From: Bretschneidera sinensis | Taxonomy: Eukaryota; Streptophyta; Magnoliopsida; Brassicales; Akaniaceae | Length of the DNA stretch: 64,000 nt | Direction of reading: 5' to 3' | Assembly (NCBI GenBank): GCA_023935145.1 | Contig: CM043698.1 | Location: 85,659,001-85,723,000 of the forward strand | Part shown: positions 12,293-23,805 of the stretch, one piece after another | Layout of the letters: each line of letters starts with the position of its first letter | Numbering within the stretch: the first letter of the stretch is position 1 | The notes under the pieces: generated by a model | Databases searched by the model: none | Told to the model about the DNA's origin: nothing | Seen by the model: only the letters and a program-made list of their open reading frames with translations | Position numbers and translations under genes: made by a program

Positions 12293-13420
12293 TTGAGTTT
12301 ATTGCAACACTGCCACCAGTTTGCTTGTGGAGGACATTTTGGGGCCAAGAAGATAGCACTTAAGGTACTACAATCTGGATTTTATTGGCCTACTTTATTT
12401 AAAGACGCCTTCACATTCTGCAACCCTTGTGATAGATGCCAACAAACAGGTAACATCTCATCCCGAAACCAAATGCCCCCACAAAATATCCACATAGTAG
12501 AACTTTTTGATGTATGGAGCATTGATTTCATGGGTCCTTTCCCTAACTCATTTGGTAATTTATATATTCTTGTGGGAGTGGATTATGTGTCTAAATGGGT
12601 CGAGGCAGTCTCCTCAAAGACTAATGATCACAAAGTGGTATTAAAGTTTTTACAGGATAACATTTTTACCCGGTTTTGAACACCAAGAGCAATCATCAGT
12701 GATGGAAGCAGCCACTACCATCATCATTCTTTTGCTACACTCATCAGAAAATATGGCATAACCCATAAAGTTGTCACCCTATACCACCCTCGGACTAGTG
12801 GCCAAGTAGAGATAAGTAACCGAGAAATCAAAAGCATCTTGGAGAGAACAGTAAACCCCAGTCGAAAAGACTGGTCCTTAAGACTCAACAATGCTCTATG
12901 GGCATATCGAACAGCTTATAAAACACCTATTGGGATGTCTCCATACCTCCTAGTCTTCGAAAAAGCATGCCATCTACCCGTAGAACTTGAATATCGAGCA
13001 TATTGGGCAATTAAACAATTCAACTTTGACATGAAACAAGCAAGTGAGAAAAGAAGGCTACATTTAAATGAGCTAGAAGAGTTGCGATATGATGCATATG
13101 AGAATGCCAAGCTTTACAAGGAAAGGGCAAAGGCCTATCACGACAAACAATTAGTGCGAAAAGAATTTCACGTGGGACAAAGAGTACAACTCTACAATTC
13201 AAGATTGAGGTTGTTCCTTGGCAAATTAAAATCCCGTTGGGCTGGTCCATATGTGGTCACCAAGGTCTCCCCTCATGGAGCTTTGGAAATTCATAACCCC
13301 CACAACAATCACACTTTTACAGTCAATGGGCACCGCGTCAAACCGTACCTCGATCTCACAATACCTCATCGGGACGAGGACCTGACACTTCAAAATGTGC
13401 ACTATATAGCTGATCCATAA
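12293..13420 (+). pseudogene. Integrase of element C with GPY/F-type C-terminus
   Basis: Inserts the cDNA into the genome. An HHCC zinc finger spans about 12300-12450 (ending CNPCDRC). The DDE core follows: first Asp in WSIDFMGPF (12510-12540), second Asp in ISDGSSHYH (about 12695), Glu in SNREIKSIL (about 12815). A TGA at 12677-12679 falls between the first and second catalytic Asp. The C-terminal GPY/F module is visible at about 13220-13350 ([18 protein letters not shown]). It is in the same frame as RT. There is no chromodomain and no envelope-like frame downstream. Confidence 0.9.
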
Positions 13421-13595
13421 GCGCTTGACCCGCCTAAATTCCTAGTTCCTGTCACACATAACATCAGCACTTAAGGTAATGCGATCGAGCTCAATACTCC
13501 CTGCGATCGAGCGCAGCCACACCAGAAGTTACCTCTTACACCCGATACCTTCTCGACTGCACCCACTGATGATCAGTAGTGAGGAGATACCCAGT
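13421..13595 (+). other. Spacer between integrase and 3' box of element C
   Basis: Noncoding. It contains two GCGATCGAG-type motifs (about 13481-13517) like those in the LTRs of C, E and G. Confidence 0.6.
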
Positions 13596-13638
13596 CTGGC
13601 TGAAGATGTTAAACTTAGCGCTCATGGGAGGCACCCCA
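13596..13638 (+). other. Conserved 43-bp 3' box, copy in C
   Basis: One base different from the copy in G. It lies 175 bp after the integrase stop and is not in the integrase reading frame. Confidence 0.9.
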
Positions 13639-14642
13639 GACATATCCTTTTTCATTTTAGTACTTTTCGTTTATTTATAATCATATTTACATGTCTACTA
13701 TTTATATTTTGGTTTCTTGAACAACGTTTGTTTTCCTTTGTCAAGTACTTAGTGCGTGCATCCAGTTCAAGTTTGGGGGCATATACAAGCAAGCAAACAA
13801 CCTAGTTCTCCATCTCCCAGGTCAGATCTTTCCATGCCACACACATTGGGGACAATGTGCATTTTAAGTTTGGGGGTAGTGGGAGATACTAGATACTATC
13901 ACTCACGCACTTAAAACACATGCGCACACACTAAGTCCCAGTTTTTTTAGGAAGATAAATGCATGTTTTTTTTTTATAAACAAAAAAATTTTTGATAATA
14001 CTTCATTAGTAAGCTTAAAAGCTAGAACACATAGTCTTGCAATAGGAGTTTTACAAAGTTTAGTTACCTACCTCAAGGCACCTGAGAACTCACGAGTTTG
14101 ATCCAAATTTGCACAAGCACATTTAGCAAGCTTTCGTGTGGGGTATGACATGTAATTCTTCTGTATTACTTCCATTACCTAAACTGTAATCGGATAACTT
14201 ATTGAAAAGAACCCTTTGGCATTATAAAAATAAAGAAAAATAATCATCATGCAAAAAGAAATTCAAAAGCTCGACGGAACTCAACATGGCAAAGATCGCA
14301 TGATAAAAGAAGAAAGAAAAGCAAGTATTATTCCATTTTGTTCTCTTTAACAAGAAATTTGATAAAGATTTTGGGCACCGAAGCACTATACACTAGAATT
14401 ATATGGAAGTCCCATCTTATATGTGCTAACTCATCACACACAAATCAAACTTGCGATGCCTTAAGCCAACCTTAGGTAAGAAACATAAAAATTTTGAAAG
14501 TCCTCTTACAATCCAAATGTGTTTTTATTTTAAGCTTACTCATGAACAGTTATCATAGTTTTTATGCATAACCCAAATTTTTAGGTGTCATGAGAATGAA
14601 TTTATCTTTCAAAGTTTTGTTTTCACATAGTCTTTAGTTTTG
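13639..14642 (+). other. 3' noncoding region of element C with hairpin and G-run motifs
   Basis: Holds AGTTTGGGGG at about 13769, the hairpin CACATTG-GGGA-CAATGTG (13842-13859) and AAGTTTGGGGGT (13866-13877). About 750 bp of AT-rich DNA without recognisable genes follows. Confidence 0.75.
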
Positions 14643-14680
14643 TATTGCTAAGGGACTAGCAATATGTAAGTTTGGGGGTG
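14643..14680 (+). other. Hairpin plus polypurine tract before the 3' LTR of C
   Basis: TATTGCTA-AGGGAC-TAGCAATA (14643-14664) forms a perfect 8-bp stem. AAGTTTGGGGG and the LTR start at 14681 follow. The purine run is the expected plus-strand primer. Confidence 0.85.
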
Positions 14681-15682
14681 TGATAGGTTCTTAAATAGTC
14701 ATATTTAAGCCCCCTAATTTACACTTGTTAGACTCTATACCTAGCTAATTATATGGATTTTACTTCATTTTCGTCTTTTATGTGTTTTTCTCAGGACTTG
14801 GGCAAAAAGATAATAAATTAGAGCTTTTAGAAGCAAAAATGAAGTCCTGCCATCCAGCAAGGTGTGCTCGAGCGCACCTCATTGAGATCGAGCGTACAAG
14901 GACAAGAGCGCACTTGAAGAAGGCTCGAGCGCACACCTGCGCTCAAGTGCAACCCGCATACGCTCGAGAGCAATTACTCCAGAAGTGGTAGAAGCCAAAA
15001 TTGGAAAGAAGTCCTCCGACTCCAAATAGGAATTAGGGTTTCGGGACCCTATAAATAGCCTTGTAAAAAATATAATAGATCATCTTTGGTTCTAGACTCG
15101 AGGTAGAGAGCTTAGGAGAAGAATTGATGACTCGTCTCCCAAGTTTCTTCGGTTTTAGTTTTCAGTTTTCATTTTCATAAAGTTTAGCATGTTTATTCTA
15201 CTTAGCATGTGTAACTAAACACCTATAGGGCTCGATTGAAGCCCTAGTTATGCTTTTCCACATATCTATTCATTGACTATCTTTGCTATAGCCCTGTCTA
15301 AATATTTAACTTGATTAATACTTGTTTGTGTTTAAATTCCTCGTATATGTGTGCCTGATCAACATATGCATGTGGTATGGATAGGTTAGTTGGATCAATT
15401 TGGATGATCGAGTCCTGGGTTCGACATTAGTAACAAAGGATATCCACACCGGATTCTCGGGTTAATCAACATGGGAAACCGGGAGCAGACTAAGCCCTAG
15501 GTCCTGTGTGGTTGCCGATCTCCACAGCCCTCATGCTCTCTTAAGGAACAACTCAGTATACACCCATGTTGAATCTCTTAAGAGAGAAAAGGGTTAGAGT
15601 ACACACCATACCTAACTCGTTGCATAGGGAGATCAATAGCCTAAGGTGTGGACCAAGCCCTTAGGTTGGCAACCATTAGATA
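14681..15682 (+). repeat. 3' LTR of element C, truncated (1002 bp)
   Basis: Parallels 7045 to about 8050 of the 5' LTR, then stops in the middle of AACCATTAGATA and continues as B sequence. A TATAAATA box lies at 15050. Confidence 0.9.
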
Positions 15683-15741
15683 GCATTGCTTTACTTTGTT
15701 TTTGACTCCTACCGTAGAATTCATCTCTTGTTTTCACTTGA

Positions 15742-15777
15742 ATTGCTAGGGACTAGCAATAAGCTAGTTGGGGGTTG
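15742..15777 (+). other. Hairpin plus polypurine tract before the 3' LTR of B
   Basis: ATTGCTA-GGGAC-TAGCAAT (15742-15760), then AGTTGGGGGTTG, then the LTR at 15778. It is the same arrangement as in C and G. Confidence 0.85.
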
Positions 15778-17029
15778 TGATGAGAGCCATAAAATGCATC
15801 TCAACAGTGCTTAATTGTTAGCATTTTAAGGTTGATCTTGGTCTTAATTGCTCTTTTATACGTTAATAACTCTAAAGTGATATTCTTGGATCATTGACTT
15901 ATTTCGGTGCATTTTGAGGTACTTTGAGTCCAAAAGAGAAGGAAAAGCTATTGTTGCTTGAAAGCACAATGACTCAATGAATATTGAAGTGAAGAAATCC
16001 CAAAAAGAGGAAGAAGACTTTTGCCTAGCGCCTAGGCTTGGACTAGTGAGGGCCTAGGCGCCCAGAAACATGCACAAGCCACTTTTACCTAGTGCCTAGG
16101 CACCAAAAGAGGAGAGGTGCAGCGCCCAAAAGCTCTCTCTCCCACCATCAGACAAAGCCTAGGCACCCACTGAGGAGAGGTGCAGCTCGAACACGAAATT
16201 TCTTCTCCAAGCTATGACCTAATTAGGGTTTTTAATGATGTTTTATACCCTAAAATACCCTTAAACCTTGTGTATTATAAATAGACCACTTAGGGTTTTA
16301 GAAAAGAACATTTTTTTTAGAGGCCGGAGGCTAGGGAAAACTCCATCCAGCACGAGCCCCATGGCCAACTAATCTCCAAGCAAGGCGAAGGGATGAATCC
16401 CTAGGTGTAGTTGTTCTTATTTTCTAGTCTTGATTCATTGTAGTTTGGATTTATTATCATTAAACATTGTTATGATTTACTTTTTAATCTAATTAGAAGA
16501 TTTCCTCTTAATCTAATGATTGCATCTTTCTCCCCCATATAAGTCTAGTCATGCTCTTCTGATGTGATGTTGTTGAGGTGTGATTGAGTTCGGTAGATTT
16601 CTCATATAGATTTGTCCATTACTGCGGTATTGTCATTATGATATATTGTCGTTTCTTGATAATCTATAAGTTGGGTCATTTGTGCTTGAAAGCAAAGAGT
16701 ATTTCGTAACAATTACATTACGTTTATATATATGCTTTAATTGAATATTTGCCGATTGCTTGTTTGGGATGTAAAACTTGCAATCGAGATAAAAACAACT
16801 AAATCAAGATTAAAATAAGGCAACGAACCTAAGGAGGATTCCCGGACCCTTGTTGTTCTCTATTATATTTACACAATTATTTCACACTACTTCAAACTCA
16901 GATTTTCTCATTTAACTTTTATCGTTCGTTTTAAAGTTTGCACTTTCTCTTGTAGTTAGTTTGTCTCCCTGTAGAATCGACACCCAAAAGCCGTGCTACA
17001 ACTACCATGTTATACCTTGGGCGTAATCA
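15778..17029 (+). repeat. 3' LTR of element B, complete (1252 bp)
   Basis: Starts TGATGAGAGCC and ends GGGCGTAATCA. TATAAATA is at 16276. Palindromic CTAGGCGCC-type motifs lie upstream (16022-16110). Its ends match the LTRs of A and E, but the centre does not. Confidence 0.9.
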
Positions 17030-17034
17030 AGTAC

Positions 17035-17207
17035 CTAGTCGACTGGTAGAACAAGACATTGTTTGGAGCCAAAAATTAAAATTCTGGTAACCTGCCCAGT
17101 CGACTAGCATGGATAACCCAGTCAACTGGTATATCTTTGCTAGTTTACCCAGTCGACTGGTATGCAAAAACTTTCCCAAATTATGAAAGACCCAATCGAC
17201 TGGTATC
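17035..17207 (+). repeat. Array of CAGTCGACTGG palindromes in D
   Basis: Five degenerate copies of the palindrome CAGTCGACTGG, about 30-50 bp apart. The same motif recurs in the LTR of D and in family K. Confidence 0.75.
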
Positions 17208-18050
17208 ATGATACTAAAAATAATCGCTTCTGTTTTTCAGAAATTTTACACCATTTTTGAAAACCCTAAGCTTTCTCTCTCTAGAAATTTCATGATTTCA
17301 GCCCAAAATCTCTCAAATCCACATCATAAAACTTTAAATCATGCCCTAAATCATCCATTTTTTCAACTTCCACGGTTGAAAAATCCATATTTCCCAAAAT
17401 CTCTCAAATCTCTCCCTAAAAATGCTTTCTTCCAAATGTCTGAGAGAATCAGAATTAAAACAACTGTTGGTGGACCAAATGTGCCTATAAAGCCACGCTC
17501 TCAGAAATCCAAGGGTCCCAACACAAAGGGAAAGGGGCCAGCTGGTTCGTTAAGCAAAAAGCCGAGAACTGATCTCGATGATTAGCTATTTTGGAGCCTA
17601 ACAAAAAAGAGCATGTATAATTCCATTATATGCAACAAGAAAATCATGACGGGCAGATTCGTTGACTTCGACTCTATCCGTCATGGAAATGTTGATATCT
17701 TGCCTGCCTTTGAAGTCATACAGCTAACACCCCTTGTAAATATCCACCAAAAATACTACCCAAGCCTAATTCACCAGTTCTACGCGAACCTCAAACCTAG
17801 TCCACTGGCTCTTCATTTCAAAACCAGTGTGATGGGCATGGAGTTTGAGGTGAACACTGACCTCCTGGTCAGCATATTAAGGATCCTAGTGGGACGGATC
17901 AATGGAGTCTGGACAGATGGCCAAACAACTTCAATTATGAGAAGAAATTCCAAATCGTTAGGGGAGACCCTAACTACATCTTTAGGCCCATTACATTTCA
18001 CACCTGTAGTGATATGCCCCTCGACTCGAAGTTGTTCAATCTTATTGTGA
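17208..18050 (+). pseudogene. Degenerate ORF resembling the 'putative plant transposon protein' domain
   Basis: Two open blocks in one frame (17208-17585 and 17613-18050) are separated by a TAG. The first contains MSERIRIKTTVGG and a basic, lysine- and proline-rich stretch. The second (FVDFDSIRHG through YPSLIHQFYANL and the following MGMEFEVNTDLLVSIL) resembles the domain found in plant mobile-element proteins of unknown function, where QFYANL is characteristic. The frame is lost after 18050. The assignment is from memory of the family pattern, and no function is claimed. Confidence 0.5.
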
Positions 18051-19300
18051 GTTAGACCATCCATCCATGACTTGGGAGTTGGGGCTATCTCTCGAAGATA
18101 GATGTGGTGCTTATTTAATGTCTCAAAACTGAACACCACTTCAATATCTACCCCTACTGCTCGCCAACATGATAAACAACAAAGCTAGTGACTCTAGGTG
18201 CCTTCCCTATAGGATACTCATCACCTTTATCCTCCAGCATTTTCGAGTCCCCCTTCTCGCCTCTGAGGCTCAGGACATCGGCCCAAAGGAAATCATCAAT
18301 GTCTCCTCTCTGAAAAGGATATGATTCATGATCCGAGAGGGTATGATCTACTATGATGGACACTGATGAATGTGCACCTAGTCCACAGTATGGTGGTTAT
18401 GGTGCCAGTCAGGTTGGATACGGTGACCTACTTTAGGCTATGACAAGCCTCTAGCTGTCCATGCAGTTCGGGTTCTAGAGCTTGAGCTCTTCAATTGATT
18501 CTATGCATCGCGACCTCTGCACACTTTCGTGAATATTTCGAGCTGCTCCAAGAACATACAGAGGGCTCCTTAGTTGAGCTTTGGGATCTTCTATGAGATG
18601 GCTCTGATTCCCCTACTCACTAAGCTTTATGCTTTATCTCCTTGTTATGTATATATAGCTCTTAGATGGTTGTAGCACGAATATTCATTTTTCATTCACA
18701 TTTTGTACTCGAACAAGCTTCCTATAAGCTCACATTAGATAGATGTATCTATATTGTTGCTTTGATTTACACTTTTAGCATTTAGCTCATATCTATATAT
18801 CATACTTTTATGTTATATGGTTGCATGGTTTATAACATTCATGCTTAACTATATGCCTTATCTACTGATATCAGTGTAAAAACTTATGAATCTTCTTGGG
18901 AAGTCCTCCAAATTCTGAAACATACCTAGTTTTTACCCACAAGTTTGCTTTTGTCTTATATTCATAGTTGTTGTGTTTGTGTTGCTTATTTTTTAAGTTT
19001 ATACCCAATTTTCTACTATTGTCAAAACGGGGGAGAAAAAAAAGAAAAAGAGAAAAATCAATGTAAACTTATAATATAGCATAGATTTAGGGGGAGCATT
19101 GCTCTGAACACATTAATGAATATAACTTTGTATTGCTTTGATTGGTTAGGTTGATTATAAACTGCGTTTGAACTGCTTAATAGGTTGGTTTTATCCAAAA
19201 AACAGAGGAAACTCTGCTCAATTTTTTCTAAAAACCCAACACTTAGTTTTTAAAACTGTTTTTCTTTCATTAGTTTTGTCATCATCAAAAAAGGGGAGAT
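18051..19300 (+). other. Noncoding interior of element D
   Basis: Scattered traces of the former reading frame, then AT-rich DNA with repeated G-run motifs (near 19028 and 19091). No intact gene. Confidence 0.5.
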
Positions 19301-20533
19301 TGTTGACCTGTATTTTATTTTAATAATGACAAAACACTACTCTAATTGCACTAAGAGTTAAATCTAAGTGTTTAAGCGGTAACAGTATTTAGTATAGAAA
19401 CAATATGGAAGAACTCAACTAGATTCAGATGCCAAGACAAAACAAAAGATCTAGAATAGACATTAATGTAATGAAAACAATTGTAAATCTCTCATGTTCA
19501 AATACTTAGCTTGACCTGTGACTCATTTTACAAAAGATTTTGATAAAACTATTAATACAAATGTTTCCAAGTCAAAAACAATTTTGAAACATGAAAATTT
19601 GGGTTGAAGGGCAACCCAGTCAATTGGCTCAATATATTAGTCGACTGGGTTATGGGACAGAAGGTCCCCTGTCGACTGGTGTCAAAAACCCAATTGACTA
19701 GCAATTAGGACAAAAAGTTCCTAGTTGACTAGTGCTTAGGACCCAGTCGATTGATACTTTCCTATAGCCTAAAAAGTGAGATTTCTCACTTGACCCAGTC
19801 GACTAGTACAAGGACCCAGTCGACTGGTAATTCAAAAATATAACCGTTTGAGACGCAAGACTTGAGCATTTAATGCCCCAAACCTATCAAATCAGTGTCA
19901 AACAACCATATTGCTTCAAGGCTATATTAACCCACTTAAATGAGCATTTAAAATAACAAGAGAACATATTCAATTCATAAGTTTGCTCATTAATTTTCAA
20001 AAGCTTTGAAAAATTTATTGTTAAGCCATACTTCAAGCTAATTCTTAAAAAAGAGATATTATTCATTTGTAAAAGCACTTATTGCTATATCCCTACTTCT
20101 TTCTTTACAGCAAACTTCATTTATTGTAAAGGGAAAGAGTTGTAATAACTCTTAGATTGATTAGGATTAAACACTTCATTGTAACTTCCATGAGGAAGAG
20201 AGTGACTTTCGTGAGGAAGAGATTAGCTTCCGTGAGGAAAAGATTGGTTGTAAAGTTTGTACAACACCCGTTAAATTGTACAACTAAAATTTTTAGTGGA
20301 TTACTTCAAGGAGGTTATTTGAAGAGAGTGGACATAAGGTTGGAAGGAATCTGATATTGGTGAACCATTATAAACTGAGTTTGCACTTTCTCTTCCTTAA
20401 ACTCTTTACTTTCAAGCATATTATTTGTTTGGGTGTTTTGTGTATTTCACTGTTTAAAAACTTGCAAGCTTAATTAGATTTTTTTTTTAAAACCCAATTC
20501 ACCCTCCCCTCTTAGGTTTGACCTCGGTTTACA
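19301..20533 (+). repeat. LTR of element D (about 1.2 kb)
   Basis: Starts TGTTGACCTG directly after the polypurine tract and ends near GGTTTACA at 20533. Includes a CCCAGTCGACTGG-type palindrome array (19610-19835). The end position is approximate. Confidence 0.6.
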
Positions 20534-22898
20534 ATAAACATACAGAATTATGAAAATATATATAAGAGATGATTTAAAGAATAATATAAAATATTATACG
20601 GTTGTACCTTGAAGAAGGATTATGATATGATTAACTTAATGAAGGACTAAGGGAAAGACATAAAGTACATTAATAAATGTAAAGAGAATAAGTGTAAATA
20701 AGTCTTGATATGTTTATTTTTGACAAGTTGTTATGATAAGATTGATTGATAAATATTATGTTTGAGAAATTGTTGATTTGTTGAAATGATATATTCTTTT
20801 GTGGATATGGTGATTCATTATGAATTGAGTGTGTAATTACTTGTGTTGACAATTGGTTGTGTTGTAAATGCCTTTCATGTAACTTGATTTCTTAATAATA
20901 ATATAAACAAATGAAGTAATCATGTGAGGTTAGGACTCCACCCGATAAGGAGTAAGGAGGGGATCCTAGTTGTCTAAAAGATAGGACTTCACCGAATAAG
21001 GGGTAGAGAGGGGATCCTAGTTGTTGAGATGTATGGACCTCATCCAGTAAGAGGTAGGGAGGGGATCCAAATTATTTATGATAAGAGTCATTCTTTTTTT
21101 ATGATTAGCCCAAAAATGGGCAAATGAGGATAAATTGAATATGATTTGAAGATGAAGTGAAATGAAATGAAATGAATTAAATAAAGAATTGAACATGCAT
21201 CGTATTGCATTGCATTACATTTGCATAATGGATGATTAGTGTATAATTTATGACTTTGATTGGCCCATGAGAGGCACAAGTGATGTTTGGCCCATGAGGG
21301 GCATGTGTTGTGATTAGTCCATTAAAGGACACTTGTTGTAATTGGCCCGTGAAGAACTTGTGATGTGATTCGCCTAATGAATGGTGTTGAATGTATTTGG
21401 TCCAATAAAGGATATAAAAATGTTGATTGTTGTACTATGAAAATGTTTGAGATTTGTCATTACTCTAAAAAAATTGATCTTATGATATATGCGAAGTGAT
21501 AAGAACTACATACTTTCTGATTTATTAAAGAAATAAGGAATACTTGTAATGACTACTCCTTTAGTAACAAGAAATGAGAAAAGTAAATTGAAAAGTTTAT
21601 ACTTATAAGACTTATTATTTCTTGTACTTAGAAAGAAATATATTTTAAATTAAGGTTCGAAAAATAGATAATAAAACTTTTTAAATGATCACTTTTAGTA
21701 ATGTGTTTCTCATTGAGCTTTTTAGCTCACTCTTTTTTTTTCCTAACATTTCAGGTAAACCGGAAGTTTGATAGTCAAAGTTGAAGGAAGTCCTAAATAA
21801 GGCTTTCAGCTATAGCATCCTCATCTTTCGGGTTTTTTTTAAGAGTCTCATTCATTGGTCTTGGTTTAGTCATTACAAAAGAAAGTGTTCAAGGAGTATT
21901 TAACTGGGAGAGTTTTCTTTCATTTGCATCTTTTGAAAATTTTAAAATCTTTGACTCTCTTGTATTGTAAAGATTGTTTGGATGTGTAAAAATGTGATTT
22001 CATAAACTTGTGATTTTTGATATGATGTTTGTATTCTTTATGAGTATATGTGGTTGCATCTTGAGTCAAGGTGCTCAGTATTGAAAGGTAATGGAGTCGT
22101 TTCGAGTAGGGTCCTCTCGGGATAGGTTGTTACTTTTTTAGTATCAGAGCTTTAGGTTTAAGGTTCTGTAGACTTTAGTTACATAATGTTTGTTACATGG
22201 GATGATTATAGAGATATATTTGTGTAGAGTTAGAGAGGATGTCAATTAGGGGTTATAACCATTAATGGCTTAGGTGAGGGTAAACTATTTTGACAACAAG
22301 TCGAGTTGACTTTTGCTTGGGTATCGATTGAATAAGTACTGTTGAGATAAACTTATGGTTTTATACTTATAAGCCATATTATTTCCCATACTTAGAAAGA
22401 AATAAAGTTTAAATTAAGGCTTGAAAAATAGAGAATAAAACTTTTAAAATGATTAGTTTTAGTAATGTGTTTCTCACTGAGCTTTTTAGCTCACTCTTTC
22501 ATTTTCTGACATTTATGGTAATACCGGGAGTTTGATAGTCAAAGTTGAAGGAAGTCCTAAATAAGACTTTCGACTACGGCATCCTCGACTTTTAGGTTGT
22601 TGTTAAGAGTCTCAGCCCTTGGTCTTGGTTTAGTTGTTGTAAAAGAAAGTGTTCAAGGTTTAATTAAGGGGGAGATTTTTCTTTCCTTTGCATCTTTTGA
22701 AAATTTTAAAATCTTTTACTCTCTTGTATTGTAAATATTGTTTGGATGTGTAAAAATGTGATTTCATAAACTTTTGAAGTTTGATAGAATGTTTGTATTC
22801 TTATGAGTATTACATGGTTGCATTTTGAGTCAAGATGCTTAGTCCTGAAAAGTAATGGAATCATTCCGAGTAGGGCCTTCTCGGGATGTGTCATTATA
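20534..22898 (+). mobile_element. Family K remnant 1: chromovirus-like Ty3/gypsy LTR, primer site, LTR fragment
   Basis: An LTR remnant up to about 22134 contains short repeats of GGATCC-bearing units (20935-21070) and GGCCCATGAGAGGCA-like units (21258-21360). Next come TAGTATCAGAGC (22139-22150), an initiator-Met-type primer site, about 180 bp of interior, and then a second copy of the LTR 3' part (about 22340-22898). The interior is almost wholly deleted. The chromovirus assignment rests on LTR and primer-site layout only. Confidence 0.6.
22139..22150 (+). other. Primer binding site of family K remnant 1
   Basis: TAGTATCAGAGC, one transition from the usual TGGTATCAGAGC complementary to initiator tRNA-Met. 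Confidence 0.7.
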
Positions 22899-22949
22899 GA
22901 AAATTAGAAAAGATAAAGCTAAGTTAACTTAGCAGGTCAATCTAAATTC

Positions 22950-23235
22950 AATAAAATTAGTGCAACCCGATGAGTCAACCCAAAACCTGAGATGGTCGAC
23001 ATTGTGGTGACCCGTAACTCGAATGACACGAGAATCGAGATAACTCGTAACCTAAACAACTCGAGACCCGAATGATCCGAGGTTAGAAACCACCTAAGCC
23101 TGAAACGAGCCAACATCTAAAACCACCCATAACCTGAATGACTCGAACCTGAAATGATATGAGTTTGAAATGAACCGAACCCGAATAGATCTTGACCCAA
23201 ACCTGATCCATCCTTAGTGGGTCCTACTCAAAATG
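22950..23235 (+). repeat. Degenerate minisatellite of CCCGAA/CTCGAA units
   Basis: Many variants of AACCCGAATGA and CTGAAATGA in direct order, with no fixed period. A similar block occurs at 48310-48605. Confidence 0.65.
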
Positions 23236-23330
23236 GCTTCATTACCTTTCATTACTGAGTACCTTGACTCAAGATGCAACCATACAAAACATATAAATCA
23301 AATAAATAATCTTTTCAATTATTTCGGCCT
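23236..23330 (-). repeat. Short inverted fragment of family K LTR
   Basis: CTTGACTCAAGATGCAACCA is the reverse complement of sequence near 22050-22080. Confidence 0.6.
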
Positions 23331-23445
23331 TGTTTGGAAAGAGTTTTCAGAATCCCTTTTCAGTGTTCAAAACTTAAAAACTCTTTTCACACACTCTTAA
23401 CATGTTTAGAAAAGTAGATTTGAGAAACAGTTTTCAAAAGATGGG

Positions 23446-23802
23446 TGATTACGCCCAAAGTATAACGCGGTTATTATAGTACAGCTTTGGGGTGTCGATT
23501 CCACAGGGAAACAAGTTAATTACAAAGAAGCTGAAACTTTAATTCAAACGATAAAAAATTAAATGAAAGAATCTGAGTTATGAGAAAATTGTGTAAATAG
23601 ATTGAATAATATAAATAAGAAATGATAAGGTTCCAGAAATCCTCCCTAGGTTCATTGCTCTAATCCTAACTTGATTCAGTTGGTTTTATCTCGATTGCAA
23701 GTTTCATATCCTAAACAGGCAATCAGAAAATATTCAATTAAAGTGCATTTATAAATCCTAATGTAATTGTTATAAAATATTATTTTCTTTTCCACAACCC
23801 CC
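23446..23802 (-). repeat. 3' LTR of element E, 5' part deleted
   Basis: Matches the last 350 bp or so of the 5' LTR. The purine motif AAGTTGGGGG (minus, about 23808-23820) is fused directly to the middle of the LTR. Confidence 0.85.
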
Positions 23803-23805
23803 AAC

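Larger units (their letters stand above)
7045..15682 (+). mobile_element. Element C: Athila-like Ty3/gypsy retrotransposon with gag-pol, degenerate
   Basis: The order is 5' LTR (7045-8320), tRNA-Asp primer site, gag, protease, RT/RNase H, integrase, 3' box, hairpins, polypurine tract and a 3' LTR cut short at 15682. The main coding blocks from 9041 to 13420 all lie in one reading frame, consistent with a single gag-pol frame. In-frame stops, an in-frame RNase H deletion and a missing gag core show that it is dead. The two LTRs differ at roughly one base in fifteen over their first 300 bp, mostly transitions, so it is much older than G. It lies inside B; the right junction with B has been lost with the end of the 3' LTR. 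Confidence 0.9.
3238..17029 (+). mobile_element. Element B: pol-less Athila-like element, split by C and truncated by A
   Basis: The order is 5' LTR remnant (3238-4169), primer binding site, gag remnant (4376-6088), conserved 3' box (6095), 3' noncoding DNA to 7044, then insertion C (7045-15682). The last 95 bp of B's interior (15683-15777) and the complete 3' LTR (15778-17029) follow. There is no protease, RT or integrase between gag and the 3' box. The bases after the 3' LTR (AGTAC, 17030-17034) are the expected target duplication; its partner should lie left of the window, beyond A. Many stops mark it as old. Confidence 0.85.
17035..20533 (+). mobile_element. Element D: non-autonomous LTR element, 3' part
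   Basis: No RT, protease or integrase. It has a degenerate ORF (17208-18050), a long noncoding stretch with several G-run motifs (about 19028, 19091 and 19291-19300), and an LTR from 19301. The stretch ATCATCAAAAAAGGGGAGAT followed by TGTTGACC is the arrangement seen at the polypurine tract and LTR start of many copia-type plant elements. Its 5' part is left of the window, because B and its nested insertions lie in between. This resembles large retrotransposon derivatives; the family is not determined. Confidence 0.6.

Noticed and set aside
13596..13638. The 43-bp box as a short peptide (LAEDVKLSAHGR in one frame)
   Set aside because: The frame is not that of pol in C or G, and stops surround it; a nucleic-acid signal is more likely, though a former coding origin is not excluded.
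17035..17207. CRISPR-like array of repeated palindromes
   Set aside because: Repeats are degenerate, spacers irregular and short, and the genome is a plant's.
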